A DNA stretch of 64,000 nucleotides, taken from positions 62,001-126,000 of the forward strand of contig CM060474.1 in assembly GCA_030544235.1 (NCBI GenBank), given 5' to 3'. A program made the position numbers and the translations under genes. Under the pieces are notes generated by a model. The model was not told the origin of the DNA. It was given only the letters and a program-made list of their open reading frames with translations, and did not search any database. This document shows, piece after piece, positions 19,674 to 30,302 of this stretch. Positions within the stretch are counted from its first letter, which is position 1; each line of letters opens with the position of its first letter. Source of the stretch: Lepturacanthus savala (Eukaryota > Chordata > Actinopteri > Scombriformes > Trichiuridae).

Positions 19674-20290
19674 GTATGTATTTCTCTGCCAATTGCTTAC
19701 GTATCCTCCATGCGAGCAGTTTTTTAGATTTGGGGCCATTTTCATAATTTTGTTTAATAAATCTAATTCTTTTTTCTATTTGGTTTTCATATATGTTATT
19801 TAGAGTTTGTTTTGTGTCCTGTATTTCGTTTAAAACATCAGTGTCATTTTGCTTCATAAGTCTGCTCTCCAAGGATTTTAGTTTTGCAGTCGGGTCATTA
19901 ATTTGTTTCTCTTTTTCCTTCTTCTTCCGGGCAGACCACATTATAAGTTTGCCCCTAATAACAGCCTTGGCTGCATCCCAAAGTGTACTGGGGGACACGG
20001 CCCCATTATTGTTATATGACATATATTACATAAGTTCTTCCTTAATAAATCTTTGACATTGAGGGTCGCTTAAGAGGTTGGTGTTTAGTCTCCATAGAGT
20101 CTCATTAAGTCTGTTGTCTAAGTGTAATGTCAGGTATACCCCCGTGTGATCAGAAATGTCTCTTACCCCTATGTCACATTTCACCATTCTCGGCTTTGAA
20201 CATAAAAAAAATAGTCAATTCTTGAGTGCGTAGAGTGTGAATGGGAGAAAAAAGTAAAACATTTTTCAATCGGATTCCCTCCATACGTCC
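19657..20290 (-). pseudogene. LINE ORF2 endonuclease C-terminus and linker
   Basis: Continues ORF2 upstream of the hAT-like insertion. It has SHSHSTHSRIDYFF near 20,240-20,200, then a segment with an SDH motif (about 20,160) that in L1 endonucleases holds the catalytic His, then 121 codons (20,022-19,657) with SPSTLWDAAKAVIRGKLI and KRIRFIKQNYENGPKSKKLL, the typical basic linker before RT. Frameshifts lie between the parts. Confidence 0.8.
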
Positions 20291-20788
20291 ATTATATCTA
20301 TTTCGTTAAGCAGTTTTTTTGTACATAAAGCTTCAGGTTTTATGTTCTTTTTTCTGTTTGTGGAGTTCCGAAAGGGGTGCAGTATTCTGCATTTTGTATT
20401 CTTGATGCATTTCTAACAGTGAGCGGTAAAAAGTTTACCCAAAATGTTCAACCAACCACAGATGACCTGAACAAAAGAACAACTGTCTGTATAACAAAAT
20501 GAAACACAACATATGAACATAGCATACATGTTAAACATTTGTGACTTCCAACCATGAAGTGTAAGCTTAACTTCTAAGTTGAGAGGGGAGTCCCTTAACC
20601 CTGAAGGTTAATATCAGAGCAGCGCCCGTGAAAAGCTGGGCATCGGTTCCCAGACTTACTGTCTATTTAACTGGATCATGTTCCCAGTAGGAAAATCAGT
20701 TTTGAACACCTTAGTCCGATTTGGTATTAAATATTGTGATCTTACCGATCTCTGTAGATTTATTGTTCACTCACGGTACAGAAAGCTC
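20291..20788 (-). other. L1 inter-ORF region with missing endonuclease N-terminus
   Basis: About 0.5 kb between ORF1 and the endonuclease remnant. The space and sequence do not allow the roughly 150-200 codons of catalytic endonuclease; an internal deletion is inferred. Confidence 0.5.
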
Positions 20789-21830
20789 TCACAAAGCCTC
20801 CTCCCTGCGTTGAAACCCCTTAAGTTTATCCTGGATATGCTTGAGGCGGGTGCCCTGGTGCCGACGTGTTTTAGCACCTGCTGTTTCCCAGGTCGGTTGC
20901 TTTGGTCTCGGTGACGGTGCGTTGTGCGCAGGGGTCTCAGCTTCCCAAGCGACCGGGATGAATCCCCTTTTCTTCAAGTCGTCTGTCGCCTCCTGCATGT
21001 TGTTGTAGACAGTTGGGCTGGTGTCGAAAAACACTTTTCTCGCCCTTTTTTCGCAAGTTTCGCCGGGTGAAGCGTCTGGAAACAAATTTCTTTTTCCTTA
21101 AGTGCTTTTCTTATGGGGATGTACGCCTTTCTCTTTTTGAGTATTTCTGCCGTGTAGTCTTGCTTGAAGAATACTCTTCTTCCATCGTAGCGGACCTCTT
21201 TCTTTCCCCAGGCGGAGCGGAACACCAGCTCTTTAGTAGTATACTCCAGGAAATAGATAATCACGGACCGTGGGTTAGAGCCTGGCGGCAGTCTGGATCC
21301 CAGTGACCGGTGGCAACGCTGGATGAGGGGGGTGTCGGGGAGTGTCGGTTTTAATAAACTCTTCCATGAATGTTTTTATGTTGTCCCCCTCCACCCCCTC
21401 GGGATTGCCGTGAATACGAATGTTGTTCCTGTGCGAACGTGCCTCCAGGTCCGTCAGCTAGGTTTGGATAGATTGGTAAAGCTCAAGTGTGTTGGAAAGT
21501 ATCCCCTTGGCGTCGGTGCTCCACTCCTCCATGTCGGCTATTCTCTGCTTTGTCTCCTCAATTCTTTCTGTTATTTCCTTTAAGCCAGAGGCGATATCGC
21601 TTAATTTCTGGTTTACTTCTCCTCGAAAGTCCACCAGCTCTTTCTTCAGGTCCGAACGAACCGCCTGTATCTCCGCAATGATGTTAGCTTGGATAGCATC
21701 CATAGCCTTGTGTTCCGCTAGCGTGTCCTCACTTTCAGTCGGTATTTTATTGTTTTTTTTTTGGTTTACCTTGCGTTTTTCCTCTGGTTTATCTTTTGTC
21801 CCCCCTTTTCATAAAACTTAATCCACTTTT
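20789..21830 (-). pseudogene. LINE ORF1 RNA-binding protein, broken
   Basis: Minus-strand ORF1 in three frames. An N-terminal coiled-coil stretch lies at 21,703-21,458 (heptad-like LKEITERIEETKQRIADMEE). Then RSHRNNIRIHGNPEGVEGDN (about 21,445-21,385) is the start of the RRM-like domain. The C-terminal domain contains KEVRYDGRRVFFKQDYTAEI and KAYIPIRKALKEKEICFQTL then HPAKL (about 21,210-21,055), and VFFDTSPTVYNNMQEATDDL (about 21,030-20,970). This order is that of L1 ORF1p (transposase_22 family), the trimeric RNA chaperone. It is disrupted by a TAG near 21,458 and by frameshifts near 21,300 and 21,050. Confidence 0.85.
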
Positions 21831-21927
21831 CAATTTGTTAATCTAGTATTTTTTGTGGGGGGGTTGAAGACTGTCTGGGAGCCTCCGTTTTATGCTGCTG
21901 CTCATTTCTGCACCATACCGGAGGTCC

Positions 21928-21942
21928 CACATAGGTGCACTT
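21928..21942 (+). other. L1 target-site duplication, 5'-side copy
   Basis: CACATAGGTGCACTT, see 16,196-16,210. Confidence 0.85.
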
Positions 21943-22130
21943 TTGACTCTAAATTGTGTTATTCCCTTCCACTTGGAGTGTTAATTTTACAAAATACAGT
22001 GTAATTTAATAGCACATTAAAGTTTATTTTTAACACCAAAAATGTGTTATTCTCTTTCACTGTTAAGTGAGTGTTAATTTTCAACCTACAGTGTCATGTG
22101 ATCACACAATAGTGTATTTTTGCACTAAAA
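21943..22130 (-). mobile_element. AGTGTTAA-rich MITE-like fragment, second half
   Basis: Continues the AGTGTTAATTTT and GTGTTATT motif series after the L1. The outer end near 22,130 has no clear terminal repeat. Confidence 0.5.
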
Positions 22131-22338
22131 TTGTGATATTACATTATTTTATTCAACAGAATATCATAACTGTTTCACATTACATGTAAAGTGAATAGAA
22201 GTGTTGACTGATCAATTAACAGCATTCATACATCCATAACTTCCCAGCACCATAGGAATTGGCACAAAAAGATCAATACAAACATTTACAAAAATACTTT
22301 AAGTACATATTAGGAGTCCCAACCTCTTTAATACACAT
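22131..22338. other. 3' flank of the minus-strand relic
   Basis: No feature beyond AT-rich sequence; may be 3' UTR of the pseudogene next to it. Confidence 0.35.
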
Positions 22339-24640
22339 TTACAAAGAAAATAATGGCACTAAATATTGGCCTTTATCTCCACCATATGAACTCTGTAGAT
22401 CGAAGGGCTTATAAATCACAAGACCATCTGCTTTAACAACATCTTTGTGATCACTTTCAAATACTTTGTAAGAATGAAAATGTTCACTGAAATGATCAAC
22501 GACAAGCCTTTTTCCAAAGAAGCAGATAATACTATCAACAACAATTATTTTTTCTATTCTGAGAAACACTGGCATTTCATGTTCAATCTGAGTGCAAATG
22601 ATCAACCCTGGCCTATACTCTGTTCCACTGATTATCACCCAGTTAGTTGCATGGTTGTCCTGAGAGGCACGCTCCACATGCAAACCTTGAGCCAACTCGT
22701 TGCAAAAGTTTTCATTGTCCACATTAATACTTTTCATAGGTCCATACACAGTGCATTTTGAAAGGGATGTCTCCCAAAGACATGCAATTGACATCTGATG
22801 TTTTTTGGTTTGGTTGATTTGGTGTTTTTAAGAGTATTTTTGAAAATCCTGTGTTTTGCCTCAAATGTATTAGTGGTCCAATTTTTCGGATACAAGATGG
22901 ATAATGTATCATAAAGTGATGTTTTGGAATCAGGTTTTTATCAGGATACAGTTCTTTGAACAACTCATGGTGTTCTATTATCAAATGTTTAAGTAGTACA
23001 GTCATGCCAAGTGAAACAGATGGAGAAAAAAATAATGTTGATTATCTGTAGTAAAATTAAAAGCAAAAGACAGTTTTGGTTTCCTTCTGGCACAATGTCA
23101 CCAAAAAGCAAAGGAGTATTTTGAACAAGACAAAGAGTCTGAATTGAATTGAGCCCAATATTATTGTCGCTACTGTCCAAGTTTATCCTTGTAGGCCGTT
23201 TTTTGCACTCCACATACCCATAGTCAAAGGCATAAATTCTGGACAGATCAGGTTTCGACAAAAAGTTTTCAGAGAGGTATTCAAACAGTAACTTCAGCTC
23301 ATACTGAGCCACTCCTTCAAGAATGTCATGCATAATATCCAAAGAAAAATTGTTACAAACATGAAAGAAATGTAGGCCATTCAGAGTCGAATCCTTTTTT
23401 AAACCAAACACGGATAACTTTTGTGGATCTGACTGCAATTCACTGCAGTGCATTTCAAATACTTCTTTTCCACACAAGATTATTCTGGGGTCATCAAAAC
23501 AAAAATGACGTCCACTGAACGATTCTGTGAATCCCAGAATTGTGTGCATCCCCAAGTTGTCCCAGTTACCTGACATACAGGGCCATAGATCTTTTCAACA
23601 GAAAAAGGCAAATGAAGGCCACAATTCTCAAGTGTTTTGATGTCATTAATCAGTGTCTCTAGAATAGGATCAAAGCCATATTTTTTCCAAGTCTTCAGTG
23701 TGAAACAATGCAATCAAATGATTATTCATCAGGGCAGAGCTAAACTTTGGTGGAAGATTTCTGAGGACAAAATACAGAGCACCTATTTTGTGAACACCAC
23801 GTTTTGACCCAAGTGGGTTCGCAGTCTCAAAATCATCATAGAACAACTGGATTTGTAAAGAATTCTGGTGTTTAGAGAACAGTGGATGGGTCCTAAAATA
23901 ATTTCCGTCACAAAAATCACTGTATACGTCAAGTTTTGATGAACGTGTTTCCTCAAGTAGTTTGCAAATATCAGAATTTCGGAACATGAATTTGATCGTT
24001 TCCAAAATTGGGATGTAAACAAATGTATCATTCACTGGGACCTAATCATAGGTATCTGTTTATTTCGTCTTGTATCATATCGAATTCCTAACATTTTTCT
24101 ACTGGTTCCACAACACCCCATTTCTTGTTGAAATAATTTACTCTTTTGCTTTCAGTATTCAAGTACTCAAATGGGTTTTCAAAGGTTTCCAGATCTTTTA
24201 CCAATGTTTCTCTCAAAGGATTATCTATAGGCACAGCAGACAGTACTTGCTGCTTAACCTGAGTGCATCCCACTACTAAGTTCTTCCACATCACCAACAA
24301 CTGATGAAATGACACTATTTGCAACACCATTTGCTTGTAGTTTAGCAATAATTGAAGGACAGATATTTTCTATGTTTTCTTTGTCTTTGACCTGATTCTC
24401 TATCAAAGCATGGATATTCTGGGGTCTGCGTGATGTTTGTTCTAGCAACTTCTGAGATATCTTGCGGCATTTGGATATTAGTTTGACATGACTCTGGCCT
24501 TGCTGCATCTGCATTTTCACAAGAATTTTCCACATGTGAACTGATTAAATGTTTTTTGAAACCTGAATATGTTGAAAAGTGACACCTACAATGATCTTGA
24601 GTACAAGAGTTAGTGTGTGTGTGTGTGTAATAGAGGACAA
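22339..24640 (-). pseudogene. Decayed multi-copy fish transposon-like ORF with N-terminal zinc-finger segment
   Basis: Minus-strand reading order: a Cys/His finger-like start (CTQDHCRCHFSTYSGFKKHL then ISSH, about 24,610-24,545), an Asn/Gln-rich linker, a segment with KLGSKRGVHK-type sequence (GSKRGVHKIGALYFVLRNLP, about 23,810-23,750), FGFDPILETLINDIKTLENC (about 23,675), then TILGFTESFSGRHFC (about 23,540), FSLDIMHDILEGVAQYELKL (about 23,350-23,290), HHFMIHYPSCIRKIGPL (about 22,920-22,870) and FEAKH (22,865-22,851), ending near 22,339. This pattern recurs in long uncharacterised multi-copy fish and invertebrate ORFs that behave like transposon proteins. I cannot assign a transposase superfamily from memory with confidence. 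At least four frameshifts or indels break it (near 24,280, 24,040, 23,700, 23,050 and 22,850). Confidence 0.55.
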
Positions 24641-24728
24641 GAGAGAGAAGACTTTCATTTAAGTGTATTTCAAATTGAGTTAATACATATAAAATACTTG
24701 CTGTTTAGATAATAGAAGACATGCATAC
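24641..24728. other. Intergenic gap between two minus-strand relics
   Basis: Short AT-rich stretch following a donor-like CACAAG|GTATGC at 24,729/24,728. A short GT run lies just upstream at 24,612-24,628. Confidence 0.4.
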
Positions 24729-25560
24729 CTTGTGAAAGTGCAACATTTTTTCCACTGCATCACTGGGACTTATCTTAGTCCTCTTCCATCCAGCTGTGGG
24801 TGGCAGGAGATGGAGAAGGGGCAGCAGAGAAGCCATGTCACTGTCCCACCCTATCAGTAGGAAAATAAGATGGAGAAAAAAGCCCATTAGTATCATGCAG
24901 GAATACCCCATTAACCAGCACTTGCAGTAAAGAATAAAAATCAAACATGTTCATTAGCTTACTGTCATCATCGTTGTCTGTCTGTTTCTCAGCAGCTTTT
25001 AGAAGTCGGCACAGGTCAATTGACTGAGTAAGGTGTTTAGCCTCACTGATAATCTTGGACCTGAAAGTTGTGTCCCACTTCTCGAGCATCTTGGAGGCTG
25101 TTTCAGTTCCAAACAGTAGAACGAAGTCTTGATTCAGCTGTTGATCATAGAATCATAAATGCACAAACATTTGAAAATAATCAGCATATTGTACTTAAAT
25201 TCAAGAAACAAAATAGTAAACTCTAAATAAATAACTCACCAGCCCTTTGACATCAAACATCAAAGTACCATGGAAATGTTTTAGAAACATCTGCCGTTCT
25301 CTGTGGGTCATGCACTAGGTTTTGGCTGAAAGGTCATGTTCATTTTCTGAAACACATTTGCTTTATCATGGGGGTGATTCAGAAATGATGGCTTCCCTGC
25401 ATGCATCTTCATCAAGCTGCTCAGGTAAAGTGGCCAATCTTCGGCGCTTTGGTCCTTGTGCTTCAACCAATGCAGCTGTCTTGGCTGGTCTTTTTGCTGT
25501 ATACCTGGACATGGTCTTAAGGCGCCATGCTAAATATCCAGTGCCTTTCTCCCCATAGAA
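24729..25560 (-). pseudogene. Decayed multi-exon fish ORF of unknown function
   Basis: Exon A (about 25,560-25,240) has KGTGYLAWRLKTMSRYTAKR and GPKRRRLATLPEQLDEDACR, then in a shifted frame LVHDPQRTADVSKTF, ending at donor CTG|GTGAGT (25,240). Exon B (25,137-24,729) begins after CAACAG with LNQDFVLLFGTETASKMLEK, includes SIDLCRLLKAAEKQTDNDDD, and ends MASLLPLLHLLPPTAGWKRT and AVEKMLHFHK at the donor at 24,729/24,728. An insertion near 24,850-24,955 breaks the frame in exon B. These signatures recur in a large family of uncharacterised teleost proteins. I know no biochemical role. The downstream exons of the family are absent here, so this is a truncated copy abutting the zinc-finger ORF on the same strand. 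Confidence 0.5.
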
Positions 25561-25624
25561 GTGCTCCTTTGTCTGGTGTCTCTTATGCACTATTTTATTG
25601 TAAACTCTGTCATTGTTTCCACAG

Positions 25625-25762
25625 ACTCCGCCAAGGGCCTGCTTGACTCCGCTCACACCTCCAACCTCACAGGTTTCACGGGAAGTGTCTGTGAAGGCCA
25701 AGGCTCCAGTCTCTGGTTCTTCCTTCCCTCCTCGGTGGACCCAGGTGGGTCCCACCAAGAAG
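25625..25762 (+). pseudogene. Helitron 5' exon 1, Pro-rich
   Basis: Starts after TTTCCACAG (25,616-25,624) and ends AAG|GTAACA at 25,762. Translates as a Pro-rich segment ending PPRWTQVGPTKK. It is open throughout; the function of this segment is not known. Confidence 0.5.
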
Positions 25763-26027
25763 GTAACATAGGCTGATACTGTTTCTTTGAAAGTTTACTG
25801 AAATAACTAATGTATTTTCTACCATAACCTACTGCTGCTCATGGCTATCTGCTTTTTATCTGCACATAATGTTGTGATTTAATTGCATCGTTTTTGGTCA
25901 TTATCTTTTTATTATTTTTAACCCTTTGTTTTTGTTTCCTATTTATATTTACAATGCCAACAGTTTTTCTTTTGTGTTTTGTCTCCTATGCACTTCTTAA
26001 TCCAAACTCTGCCTTTTTTCTTTACAG

Positions 26028-26112
26028 ACACAGAATACTGAGGAAGTAGAAGACCGTGCCCTCCATCCCTCTGAACCCGGTGTGGCCTGAGGTCCTGGAG
26101 CTGATGGCAGAG
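26028..26112 (+). pseudogene. Helitron 5' exon 2
   Basis: Acceptor TTTACAG at 26,027, donor GAG|GTACGT at 26,112. It encodes KTVPSIPLNPVWPEVLELMA then E, preceded by an in-frame TAG, so the exon is broken. It joins in frame to HSDVL at the start of the next exon. Confidence 0.5.
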
Positions 26113-26298
26113 GTACGTTTACATATTCCTAATTTTATAGATATTGATAACATTTTTTAAAAATGGTCTCTTTTTGTTTTCATATTTCATATTTTTTTAT
26201 GGTGATAACATGGATAGAGAATTGTACTGCTTTACAATGTCTGCAACAGTGTTTATTTCCATGGTAGAGATGTAACACAATGCATTTCTTCATTTCAG

Positions 26299-27345
26299 CA
26301 TTCTGATGTCTTGCGGGTGAACAGTGCACCAGCATGGCTCTTACTTTTCTTGCATATCACAACGAGGGGTTGCAATTCAATAGGGTTTCTCTGGATAGAG
26401 TGCTTTCTCAGGGAGACGCACTATGTAGGTGTGAAATGGCAGCTTATTGCAGATGGTACTTTTACACATAATTACTTGACCCTTGAGCAGATGCCAAAAT
26501 GTGTCTTTACTGATGATCATTCCTATCATGTTACCATGAACTCAATGGATCTCATGGTTGGACCACTCAAGGTTGCAGAAAACAGTCTGCAAAGTCAAGT
26601 ATCGCTGCCCTTTGCCTCTCAACTTCAGTGCTTGGCTCTTGATGTCCGCCATGCAGTTCTTCTGGTCGCACCTGAATGCTTAGCAGTTTTTCGTGACGAC
26701 ACAGGCCGCTATGGTTTCTTTGATTCTCACTCGAGGTCAGCCACCGGTTTTCCATACCATAGCGGCACTGCAATAATGCTGACCTTCCTTGACTTCAGTG
26801 ATCTGGTCGACCACGTGCATAAGCTTTTGCAGGATCGTGGATCTTATGCCAGCTATGAGCTTATGCCTGTTTCCTTCTCCAGGGACTACAGTGATGTGAC
26901 TACGGATAATGTTGCAGTCTTGTCAGAAGCTGAAACCGAACCAAGTGCGTTTCTTCTAGATGGTGACACCCTTGAACTGGGAGACGATTTGATTATCATT
27001 CCAGATGCTGCACTGGACCAAAGCTGCGGTCAGGAGGTCTTCCAACGTACAGTTTTTCTTGAAGGAAACACCTCAGAATGTGAAGCTGACACGGTTCTCA
27101 CTCCAGATGCTGTGCCAGAACCAGCGTCCAACCAACTACATCAGCGTTGGTGTAGTTGTGTGAGAAAACGAAGCAGTACGTTTCAAGAGTTGGCTCGAGC
27201 AGATGCAGGAAAACTGCACGTCGAGCAAGTGCGATCAGCAAACGTCTGCCTTCTGGTGAAAAGAGAACCACTGGCAGACGTCAGTCTGAAAAACTGCAAT
27301 ATGCCAGTAGATCAGAATTTCAGGAGAAGAAGTTACAGGCAATGA
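26299..27345 (+). pseudogene. Helitron cysteine-peptidase-like (C76/tegument-type) domain, frameshifted
   Basis: Starts after CATTTCAG (26,298). Three frames alternate. First is HSDVL, then a shifted frame with the catalytic Cys box GEQCTSMALTFLAYHNEGLQ (TGC at 26,325-26,327), then after about 26,425 a long open frame with HYVGVKWQLIADGTFTHNYL, a segment around QLQCLALDVRHAVLLVAPEC, and the catalytic-His motif GRYGFFDSHSR (His at 26,728-26,730). Cys early and Asp-x-His late is the arrangement of the herpesvirus-tegument-like ubiquitin-specific peptidases found in some animal Helitrons. The acidic C-terminal part and a frame change near 27,160 lead to the basic linker. Because the Cys and His are now in different frames, the enzyme is dead. 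Confidence 0.65.
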
Positions 27346-27663
27346 GGGCAAGCTATATTCAGCATCGGCACAAAAAGAGGACTTACTTAATGAAGCGGTA
27401 GAACACTGACCCTGTATTCCAAGCGCGTCATAAATCTTCAATGAAGTCTTGCGTTCGGAAGCAGTACAGCACCAATCTTGCTTTCAGGGAGCGGCAGAAA
27501 TCACACATTCAAATGCGGTACAAGACTGACCTTGCTTCCCGGCAACGGCAGAAATCTGCAATGAAATCTTACATCCGCAACCAGTACAGAAACAACCCTG
27601 CTTTCCAGCAGCATCAGAAGTCTTACATCCAGACACGGTAAAGCACAGACCTTGCTTTCCGGC
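27156..27663 (+). pseudogene. Helitron basic repeat linker (KxxxRxxYxxNxxFxxxxK units)
   Basis: About ten degenerate units of roughly 15 residues, for example MKSYIRNQYRNNPAFQQHQK and SHIQMRYKTDLASRQRQK. This Arg/Lys/Tyr-rich tandem region precedes the Helitron N-terminal domain in fish copies and is probably a nucleic-acid-binding linker. Stops occur at 27,400 and 27,639. At DNA level it is an imperfect 45-bp-type tandem repeat. Confidence 0.65.
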
Positions 27664-27689
27664 AGCGCGTTGGACGAAGTTAAATCTTG

Positions 27690-28605
27690 ATCATTGACGA
27701 GATCTCTATGATTTCCAAGGACCTCTTTGCCTGTGCACTGGCAGTTGCAACAAATCAAAGGCAACAAGAGGCCCTTTGGAGGCATGTCAGTCTTGACGGT
27801 TGGGGACTTTTACTAGCTGCCGCCCCTTGGCAGGGCCAAGCCGCTCTGTGTGCGTGAGGATGATTTCCTTGACCTCTGGAGTTCTTTCCAGATGGTCACC
27901 TTGACGGAAATCATGTGGCAAAAGGACGACCGGTCTTTTGCTGAGCTGTTGAACAGACTGTGCACAAAGCAGAAGAACGAACCACTTTCCGTCGACGACA
28001 AAGCTCCGCTCGAGCAGTGTGTCGTCGACGCCCAACATTGTCCGGTGGATGCCCTTCACATCTTTGCGACAAACAAGGAGGTGGACGCCCACGATGCAAC
28101 CACAGTTGCAGCCCTTGGGTTGACTGTCGTCAACATTCCTGCGGAGGATTATCGGAAAAGGATCCCCTGGGGCTTCAAGGGCAACAGGAGGGATCTGCCA
28201 GACAACATCAAAGTCGGCGCGCGTGTCATGGTGACGAGGAACGTCGACATCGAGGATGGCCTCGTCAGCGGCGCTTTCGGCACAATCACCTGTGCATGTA
28301 TGTGGACCTACCCGAAACTGTGAAGCTGATCGGACTGGAATTGAACAATCCAGAGGCTGATCAAAAGTTTCGGAAAAAGGTTCTCGGGCCGCCGGACATG
28401 CTGGTTTACATCGCACGAGTCAAGGAACCCATGAGCAAGAGGGTAGCGGTTCGGCGACAGGTCCCAATCAAGTTGGCGTTTGGCAGTACTGGTCTTTTTC
28501 CTTTTGCAACTCCTCTTGTGGTGCAGATAGAAACAGAGCACGGGTACGCTCTCTGTATCCCTCTCTCCACCACCCCACCAATTTGTTTGTCCTGTGCCAC
28601 ATGTC
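27690..28605 (+). pseudogene. Pif1-like Helitron helicase, C-terminal remnant
   Basis: Begins at Walker B, LIIDEISMISKDLFACALAV (about 27,688-27,747), followed by a frameshift and then an open segment (27,850-28,323) with FQMVTLTEIMWQKDDRSFAE, CPVDALHIFATNKEVD and the motif V/VI-like LPDNIKVGARVMVTRNVDIE then DGLVSGAFGTI. A further frameshift near 28,300 leads to KLIGLELNNPEADQKFRKKV and RVAVRRQVPIKLAFG. The Walker A motif is absent. Pif1-type 5'-3' helicases unwind DNA during Helitron rolling-circle transposition; this one is truncated and frameshifted. Confidence 0.8.
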
Positions 28606-28660
28606 TGTCTGCATTTGCCAAATACTGCAGCTACATATTGATGCATTTTATATAGTTTTG

Positions 28661-29122
28661 GTTGTCCCCTTGAGACTTTGAAAGTCGTCACTGTGCGTAA
28701 ATGTCTAACTAATACAAGGTTTTGTTTTCCTTTCTCTAGAATGTAAACAGGTCAGCTAAATTCCTAAGTTAGGTAGGTATTCTTGTCATTACGACAGGAA
28801 CCTGGTAAAATCATTGAACAGTTGGAAGGAAGTTCAGATCTTGGTCAAGTCAACAGCTGCAACATCTCCATTGTCCACCTGGAAGATACACACACAAACT
28901 TATACTGTCATGTTATGCAGAACAAAGAATAAAAGAATGGAAATAAGTAAATATGGGATAACTTATATGCATCATTCTAACAATGACCATGTTGACTTAC
29001 TGTGGAGAAACATGGAGTAGGAGTAGAGAACAAGCAAGACTTATTAGTCATTTTATAATCTGCTTGGTTGTTGTGTTTTTCCAGTTAATGCATCTACACT
29101 GTAATATCACTAAAGAATTTTA
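28661..29122. other. Non-genic stretch after Helitron
   Basis: No recognised gene. The Helitron 3' end may be in here, but no CTRR plus hairpin was pinned down. Confidence 0.4.
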
Positions 29123-29790
29123 ATGGTCATTGATAGTAACTGGTCTGCTCACTTTACCACCTTCTACAGCGGCTCCACTGACAGCATCCTGACCTACAAC
29201 ATCACTTCCTGGTTCAGGAGCTGTAGTTTCCATGGACAACAAAAACAGCCAATTAGGACTGATGAAGACTGCCTACAGAACCGTTGCTGCTCCTGTCTCA
29301 TCCTGATGGCGCTCTACCAACAGCAATGCATTCACACAGCTACCTCCACCATCAAAGACCCACTCCACCCTTCACTATGATCAACAGGTTTTACAAGCTG
29401 TAGGGCTTCAAGTGGACTGAATCCCCCCACACACACACTCACTGATACCCTGAACCCCCCAAACACACACCACCCCCCCAGCTGGACAACAACCAAGGAC
29501 AAGGTTTGAACTGATTTAAGGACATGTCTGAATTACTTTAAACAGCACTGGATTGGAGACATTGAAGCACCTTTTACTGAACCTCTGAAATTATTTGGTT
29601 ATTAATGCTGTGAAATACTGTTTTTAAATATGTGATTGAAAATATATTTTTTTATAGATAGAATTTTTTAGTAATCATTTAATCACCATTTTTTATGTAA
29701 TGTCAATGATGAGAAGCAATTTAATTTCAGACTGAATGTAAATGTGGAGTGAAATGACAATAAAGTGAACTTTGAATCTAGAATCTAATG
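29123..29790 (+). mobile_element. LINE 3' end (L2/CR1/Rex-like), degenerate
   Basis: A plus-strand segment with LINE RT C-terminal signatures in a decayed frame: HFTTFYSGSTDSILTYNITS then WFRSCS (about 29,150-29,225), and after a shift STIKDPLHPSL (about 29,345-29,377). It is followed by a 3' UTR with two C-rich runs (29,427-29,480) and a tail ATGACAATAAAGTGAACTTT then GAATCTAGAATCT (about 29,753-29,787), which is typical of the 3' ends of fish L2/CR1/Rex LINEs. 5' truncated. Confidence 0.65.
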
Positions 29791-30302
29791 TCTGAGGATT
29801 TTAATAACATACATAGATGTACTGTGAAGGTTTTAGGTTAAGTATGTTATACATGGATATTAATACATTAGATATAGATATTTTATGCAAGTGACATAAA
29901 TACATGAATAAATTAATTTAAATAAAATAATGTATTAAGGAGGTATATAGCTACATATCAAAGACATGGCATCTCATAAGAATACCCTCCTCAATGATGA
30001 TGTTGGAAAATATCTTAGATGATAGAATTCAGAATTTTTGAGTTAGAAGCAGTTGGTCTGTGTCAGTGATGTCATCATCACCATGGAAAGACCACAGCTT
30101 CGTGACTGAGCTGATTTCTCTAAAAGACATGAAATCCGATTGGTCAATAGTTTTTCATCAATAACTTTGGATTTAAAGTCCCCACAACCATCAAACTTTG
30201 TAGTATTAATAAAGAGGACCCCAGCATCCCATCCATGGTATCACGACCATTATAAAACTCCAGCAAGGACTCCCAACAGCCCAGACCCAACTCACAATTT
30301 CC
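29791..30302. other. Non-genic stretch before satellite leader
   Basis: AT-rich with no gene or repeat that I recognise. Confidence 0.4.

Larger units (their letters stand above)
16211..21927 (-). mobile_element. L1/Tx1-type LINE, near full span, minus strand, broken
   Basis: A two-ORF LINE bounded by a 15-bp target duplication, so both element ends are visible. From 5' (21,927) to 3' (16,211): leader, ORF1 (about 21,800-20,789), a segment of about 0.5 kb without a recognised endonuclease N-terminus, the endonuclease C-terminus with HSRIDYF and a SDH motif (about 20,240-20,145), the EN-RT linker (20,022-19,657), a hAT-like insertion (19,673-18,889), RT (about 18,720-17,700) and the C-terminal Cys-His region (about 16,850-16,790), then the A-rich tail. 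The endonuclease catalytic N-terminal half is missing. The insertion therefore predates both the hAT-like insertion and the inverted duplication. Confidence 0.9.
25625..28660 (+). mobile_element. Internally deleted Helitron-like element (C76-type peptidase module plus PIF1-like helicase remnant)
   Basis: Plus-strand series of exons and ORFs that together match the fish Helitron layout: spliced 5' exons, a cysteine-peptidase-like domain, a basic repeat linker, then a Pif1-family helicase. The Rep/HUH nickase and the helicase N-terminus with Walker A are missing: the linker passes straight into the Walker B region near 27,664-27,690. The element is therefore non-autonomous. TC and CTRR ends with a 3' hairpin were not located. 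Neighbouring minus-strand relics begin right upstream. Confidence 0.75.

Noticed and set aside
25561..25776. Minus-strand N-terminal half of the ORF at 25,366-25,758
   Set aside because: It overlaps a plus-strand exon (25,625-25,762) that has both splice sites and a phase matching the Helitron. Only the part below about 25,560 was kept for the minus-strand relic.
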